A stretch of DNA of 9,151 bases. Source: JBCBZH01 sp039815415 (GTDB lineage Bacteria; Bacteroidota; Rhodothermia; Rhodothermales; Rubricoccaceae). Made by a program: the position numbers and the translations under genes. The number at the start of each line of letters is the position of its first letter. Positions within the stretch are counted from its first letter, which is position 1. Location: positions 1-9,151 of the forward strand of contig JBCBZH010000178.1 in assembly GCA_039815415.1 (NCBI GenBank), given 5' to 3'. The notes under the pieces were generated by a model, which was not told the DNA's origin, made no database searches, and worked only from the letters and a program-made list of their open reading frames with translations. This document shows, in pieces, positions 6,618-9,151 of the stretch.

Positions 6618-6691
6618 CCATCCGAGAGGCATGTGGGCGGATGGGTGTGTGGGAGAACACTCGGACTCGTCTCTCACATCTCCATCCATCC
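6618..6691 (+). promoter_or_regulatory. Two mutually exclusive hairpins between cphA and the Mur-like gene
   Basis: Hairpin A: CCATCCG (6618-6624) with CGGATGG (6638-6644), 13-base loop. Hairpin B: GGATGG (6639-6644) with CCATCC (6682-6687 or 6686-6691), reinforced by TGTGGGAGA against TCTCACA (6672-6678) with one bulged G. Both use the same GGATGG segment and cannot form together. The 133-base gap is long for a plain operon junction. The shape resembles an attenuator or processing site, but no T-tract is present and no ligand-binding class is recognised. The 10-mer CATCCATCCT (6683-6692) also occurs upstream of cphA at 3646-3655. Confidence 0.35.
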
Positions 6692-6714
6692 TGACCGCAA
6701 CCGGGGAGCAATAG

Positions 6715-8451
6715 ATGCCTCGGTCGGAACCCGTCCTTCCCGTCGACAGCCGACGCCAGACTGGTGCGGGACGCCTCCTGGACGACCTTGGCGCCGCACT
6801 GGAGGTTCACCTCCCTGAGGCCGAGCACGCCGAGGCCGAGCGCCTGTGGCGGATGCACGCTCTCGAGCTGGCGGAGGCGGTCGGTTGGAGCGACACCCAG
6901 CTGGTCGCACGGCCCTTCCCCGGCGGCCTCTCGCTGGCCCTAACCTCGCCAGTAGACGCGCTCTACGGCGCCACGGAGATCAACGAGGCCGCCTGGGCCG
7001 CCGCCGATGCCGAGAGACTAGGGCGTCCGCTGCCGGACCGCGAGGATGCCTTGGCGCGCATCCGACGCGAGATTGGGGACGAGCACGACTCGAGGCTGGT
7101 CGCCTTGCTGGAAGCCGCCAGCTCGAGGGGCGTCCCCGCCATCTGGGACGACGAGACCATCACGCTCGGCTACGGTGCGCGGGGGCAGTCGTGGGCGCCA
7201 GAGGCGCTTCCCGAACCCGGTGCCGTCAACTGGGATTCGCTGGGCGCGATTCCCCTTGCGCTGGTAACCGGCACCAATGGCAAGTCCACCACGGTCCGCA
7301 TCCTTGCCGGGATGGCCGAGGCTGCAGGCGAGACAGCGGGCGTCTCCACGACTGACTATATCGCTGTCGGCGACGAGATTCTGGACACGGGCGATTACTC
7401 GGGGCCGATGGGCGCTCGTGCGACGCTGGCCGATACACGTGTCACGATGGGCGTTCTAGAGGTGGCGCGCGGCGGGCTTCTCCGGCGTGGCCTGCCCGTC
7501 CCGGTCGCCACCACCGTCGCGGTCACCAACGTCGCCGCCGATCACCTCGGCGAGTACGGCGTGATGGATGTCGTCGCGCTGGCGGAGACCAAGTTTCTGG
7601 TCGCGAAGGCGCTCCAGGCAGGCGGCACGCTCGTCTGCCCTGCCGATGAGCCCACCGCCACCGCCGAGGCGCGGCGCCTCGCCCCGGACCTGATCGCACG
7701 GGGCGTCCGCATGGTCTGGACCGCCCTCGACCCTGCCGACGCCGACCGCCAGCTCGAGGATCAGCCGTCCGTCTGTGGAGCTGCAACGGTCCGCGACGGC
7801 GTGATTGTCCACCAGCGGGCTGGCGAGTGGGTCTCGATCTGTCCTGTCGCCGACATCCCCGGCTCGTGGGACGGCACCGCCGAGCACGTCGTCCGCAATG
7901 CGCTGACGGCCTCGGCTCTCGGCCACGCCCTCGGCCTGGATGACGACGCGCTGGCGACCGGCCTTCGCGCCTTTAAGGGTGACCCAGACGACAATCCCGG
8001 ACGCGCCAACCGCTTCACCGTAGACGGCGCAACGGTGGTGGTGGACTACGCGCACAACGCCCACGGGCTTCGGGCACTTATCCAAATGGCGAAGCACTGG
8101 CCCGCCCGCCGACGCCTCATCCTCGCCAGCACGGCCGGTGACCGCTCCAATGCCGACCTCGCGGCGATGGCCGACGTGCTGACGACATTCGAGGCCGATC
8201 GCTACCTCCTGTGCGACGCGCCGGGCTACCTCCGTGGCCGTCCGTCTGGTGAGATCCCCCGCATCCTCGAGGCTGAACTGGTCAGCCGAGGCATTCCGCC
8301 CGAGTCCTGTACGTGTTTCCCCGGACCGCTCGAATCGGCCCACGAGGCGCTTGCCTGGGCTCGGGATGGCGACGTGGTGCTGCTTCCAACGATGCAGCAG
8401 CGGGATGCTGTGACGGCGTTTGTGAAGAGCCAGGCCGCAGAAGGTGAGTAA
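6715..8451 (+). CDS. CphA-like Mur ligase family protein without ATP-grasp domain
   Basis: A 578-residue protein whose C-terminal two thirds parallel the Mur-ligase half of CphA: P-loop GTNGKSTT (186-193), then GDYSGPMGARATL, LEVARGGLLRRGL, NVAADHLGEYG, and DYAHNAHG (444-451) followed by a nucleotide-domain stretch (LILASTAGDRSNADL). These match CphA's GDMTGPMGAR, LEVARGGLVR, NVSADHLGLG and DYAHNP. The first ~180 residues are a separate region (RLLDDLGAALEVHL, ALYGATEINEAAW) with no ATP-grasp signatures. Such proteins are recurrent neighbours of cphA in Bacteroidota and Proteobacteria, but I know of no experimentally settled reaction. By family, an ATP-dependent amide-bond formation on an Asp/Arg-containing substrate is likely, acting with CphA. 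ATG 6715 is preceded by GGGGAG (6703-6708) at 6 bases, a good SD. The gene is 133 bases after cphA and 16-58 bases before iadA, so it is probably cotranscribed with at least iadA. It carries three exact copies of the dispersed 11-mer. Confidence 0.88.
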   Translation: MPRSEPVLPVDSRRQTGAGRLLDDLGAALEVHLPEAEHAEAERLWRMHALELAEAVGWSDTQLVARPFPGGLSLALTSPVDALYGATEINEAAWAAADAERLGRPLPDREDALARIRREIGDEHDSRLVALLEAASSRGVPAIWDDETITLGYGARGQSWAPEALPEPGAVNWDSLGAIPLALVTGTNGKSTTVRILAGMAEAAGETAGVSTTDYIAVGDEILDTGDYSGPMGARATLADTRVTMGVLEVARGGLLRRGLPVPVATTVAVTNVAADHLGEYGVMDVVALAETKFLVAKALQAGGTLVCPADEPTATAEARRLAPDLIARGVRMVWTALDPADADRQLEDQPSVCGAATVRDGVIVHQRAGEWVSICPVADIPGSWDGTAEHVVRNALTASALGHALGLDDDALATGLRAFKGDPDDNPGRANRFTVDGATVVVDYAHNAHGLRALIQMAKHWPARRRLILASTAGDRSNADLAAMADVLTTFEADRYLLCDAPGYLRGRPSGEIPRILEAELVSRGIPPESCTCFPGPLESAHEALAWARDGDVVLLPTMQQRDAVTAFVKSQAAEGE

Positions 8452-8467
8452 GGAGTGACGAGACCGA

Positions 8468-9079
8468 GTGCTTGCCCTATGCCGCACAGACCTCGGTAGC
8501 TTCCTACCTGTGCTGCAGCTCCTCCTCCACGCCGACGTTTACGCCCCAGAGCCTCTCGGGCACCGTGCCGTTCTCATCGGCGGCGGGCGGATTCTGTCGA
8601 TCACCGAAACGCCCCCTCAGCTCGCTGGCGTCGAGGTCGAGACCACAGATCTCGAGGGCCGCCAGCTCGTTCCGGGGCTGATCGACGCGCACGTCCACGT
8701 GACGGGCGGCGGCGGCGAAGCCGGACCGCACACCGCCGCGCCCTCGCCTGCGCTCACGGCCTACACGCGTGCGGGCGTCACGAGCGTGGTCGGCCTCCTC
8801 GGCACCGACGACATCACGCGAACCACGGGCGGACTGCTCCGGCAGGTGTATGCCCTCCGCGCGGAGGGCCTCTCGGCCTGGGCCTGGACGGGCGGCTACC
8901 ACCTCCCTCCCACTACGCTCACCGGCTCAGTCCGGAGCGACATCGCCTTCGTGGAGCCCATCATCGGCTTCGGCGAGCTGGCGATCTCGGACCACCGCTC
9001 ATCCCAGCCCACTGCCGACGAGCTGGCGCGGCTGGCGGCCGACTGCCACGTGGGCGGCCTGATGACCGGCAAGGCGGGG
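8468..9079 (+). CDS. iadA: Beta-aspartyl (isoaspartyl) dipeptidase, truncated
   Basis: N-terminal half of an amidohydrolase-superfamily isoaspartyl dipeptidase, which splits beta-Asp-X dipeptides; beside cphA the natural substrate is beta-Asp-Arg released from cyanophycin by cyanophycinase. Visible: HADVYAPEPLG, VLIGGGRI, LVPGLIDAHVHV with metal ligands His75 and His77 (counted from GTG 8468), GGGGEAGP with substrate-contacting Glu84, TSVVGLLGTD, GGYHLPP, and AISDHRSS. Where E. coli IadA has the carbamylated lysine, this protein has Glu170 (GELAISDHR), which I believe occurs in other family members. GTG 8468 has AAGGAG 12 bases upstream; GTG 8510, 14 codons later, gives a start closer to the family (MLQLLLHADVYAPE) and may be the true one. 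Family similarity ends at GLMTGKAG (9079); the frame stays open to the window edge, but the last 24 codons are not IadA-like. About 200 of a usual ~390 residues are present. Confidence 0.9.
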
Positions 9080-9151
9080 TTGAGGGACATTGGCGATGTC
9101 GAGAATCGTTGGTTTGAAATCAATTGCGGAGACCAAGTGTTGATCATCTAC
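9077..9151 (-). pseudogene. Sulfatase-like gene fragment joined to iadA
   Basis: Read on the minus strand from the window edge, 9151-9077 encodes VDDQHLVSAIDFKPTILDIA followed by NVPQP. The pattern (LVS..DF.PTILD.A.VP.P) is the typical 'D-x-x-PT-[IL]-L-[DE]-x-A-G-[IV]-x-x-P' stretch of the C-terminal part of type I sulfatases. There it precedes the DGRS-type segment, which is missing here because the sequence switches to iadA. Base composition drops to roughly 45-50% G+C, with A/T-ending codons, unlike the rest of the window. The peptide is short, so the family call is tentative, but it fits better than any other frame. It is either a real truncated gene or foreign sequence joined during assembly. 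Confidence 0.45.

Larger units (their letters stand above)
610..7757. repeat. Dispersed 11-mer CGCCAGCTCGA, nine exact copies
   Basis: The span covers a family of short copies, not one continuous element. Exact copies in plus orientation: 610-620, 2298-2308, 3101-3111, 3530-3540, 7116-7126 and 7747-7757. Reverse orientation (TCGAGCTGGCG): 3593-3603, 3616-3626 and 6863-6873. Six are outside the large genes; three lie in the Mur-like gene. Copies with one mismatch are seen at 689-699, 2412-2422, 8660-8670, 8973-8983 and 9017-9027. In coding sequence GAG-CTG-GCG (Glu-Leu-Ala) partly explains the word, but the non-coding copies have no such excuse. Several are extended by G on the 3' side, giving CTCGAG within the word. 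Confidence 0.75.

Noticed and set aside
7456..8487. 343-codon minus-strand open frame opposite the Mur-like gene
   Set aside because: Shadow frame of a clear coding gene, without conserved motifs of its own.
9080..9151. C-terminal continuation of IadA, or an intein or intron insertion after residue GKAG
   Set aside because: The added plus-strand residues (LRDIGDVENRWF...) do not match IadA. No intein N-terminal Cys/Ser block or group II intron 5' end (GTGYG) is seen at the junction, and the minus-strand sulfatase reading explains the bases better.

Overview
The window is GC-rich (by eye about 65% G+C) and contains five clear protein genes, a small candidate gene and two truncated genes. The proline-tRNA ligase is of the short type common in Bacteroidota and relatives, SD sequences are weak or absent before several genes, and GC is high. 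Together these suggest a marine member of the Rhodothermota/Rhodothermia group (Rubricoccaceae-like). This placement is an inference from protein style only.

Left part: an outward-facing, tyrosine-rich lipoprotein gene (minus strand, cut by the window edge) lies head to head with proS (669-2147), a housekeeping aminoacyl-tRNA synthetase. It is followed by a PAP2-like integral membrane protein (2357-3097).

Middle: 3098-3728 is a 631-base stretch without a large gene. It holds a 29-codon membrane-peptide ORF followed by a very strong GC hairpin, a perfect 23-bp tandem duplication, and several copies of a dispersed 11-mer, CGCCAGCTCGA, that recurs nine times exactly in the window, six of them outside the large genes.

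Right part: a cyanophycin locus. cphA (cyanophycin synthetase) is followed by a second Mur-ligase-type protein that resembles the C-terminal half of CphA but has no ATP-grasp domain, and then by iadA (beta-aspartyl dipeptidase). The likely logic is that CphA builds the multi-L-arginyl-poly-L-aspartate reserve polymer, the Mur-like paralogue acts on the polymer, its precursors or its ends in an unknown way, and IadA splits the beta-Asp-Arg dipeptides released by a cyanophycinase. No cyanophycinase gene is visible here. cphA has no ATG, GTG or TTG at its homology-supported N-terminus: the aligned position is ACG (3729), just after an in-frame 7-codon minicistron.

Right edge: iadA stops resembling its family at about 9079. 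The last ~72 bases have lower GC and read on the minus strand as a sulfatase-like peptide. This is either an assembly chimera or a real recombination junction.
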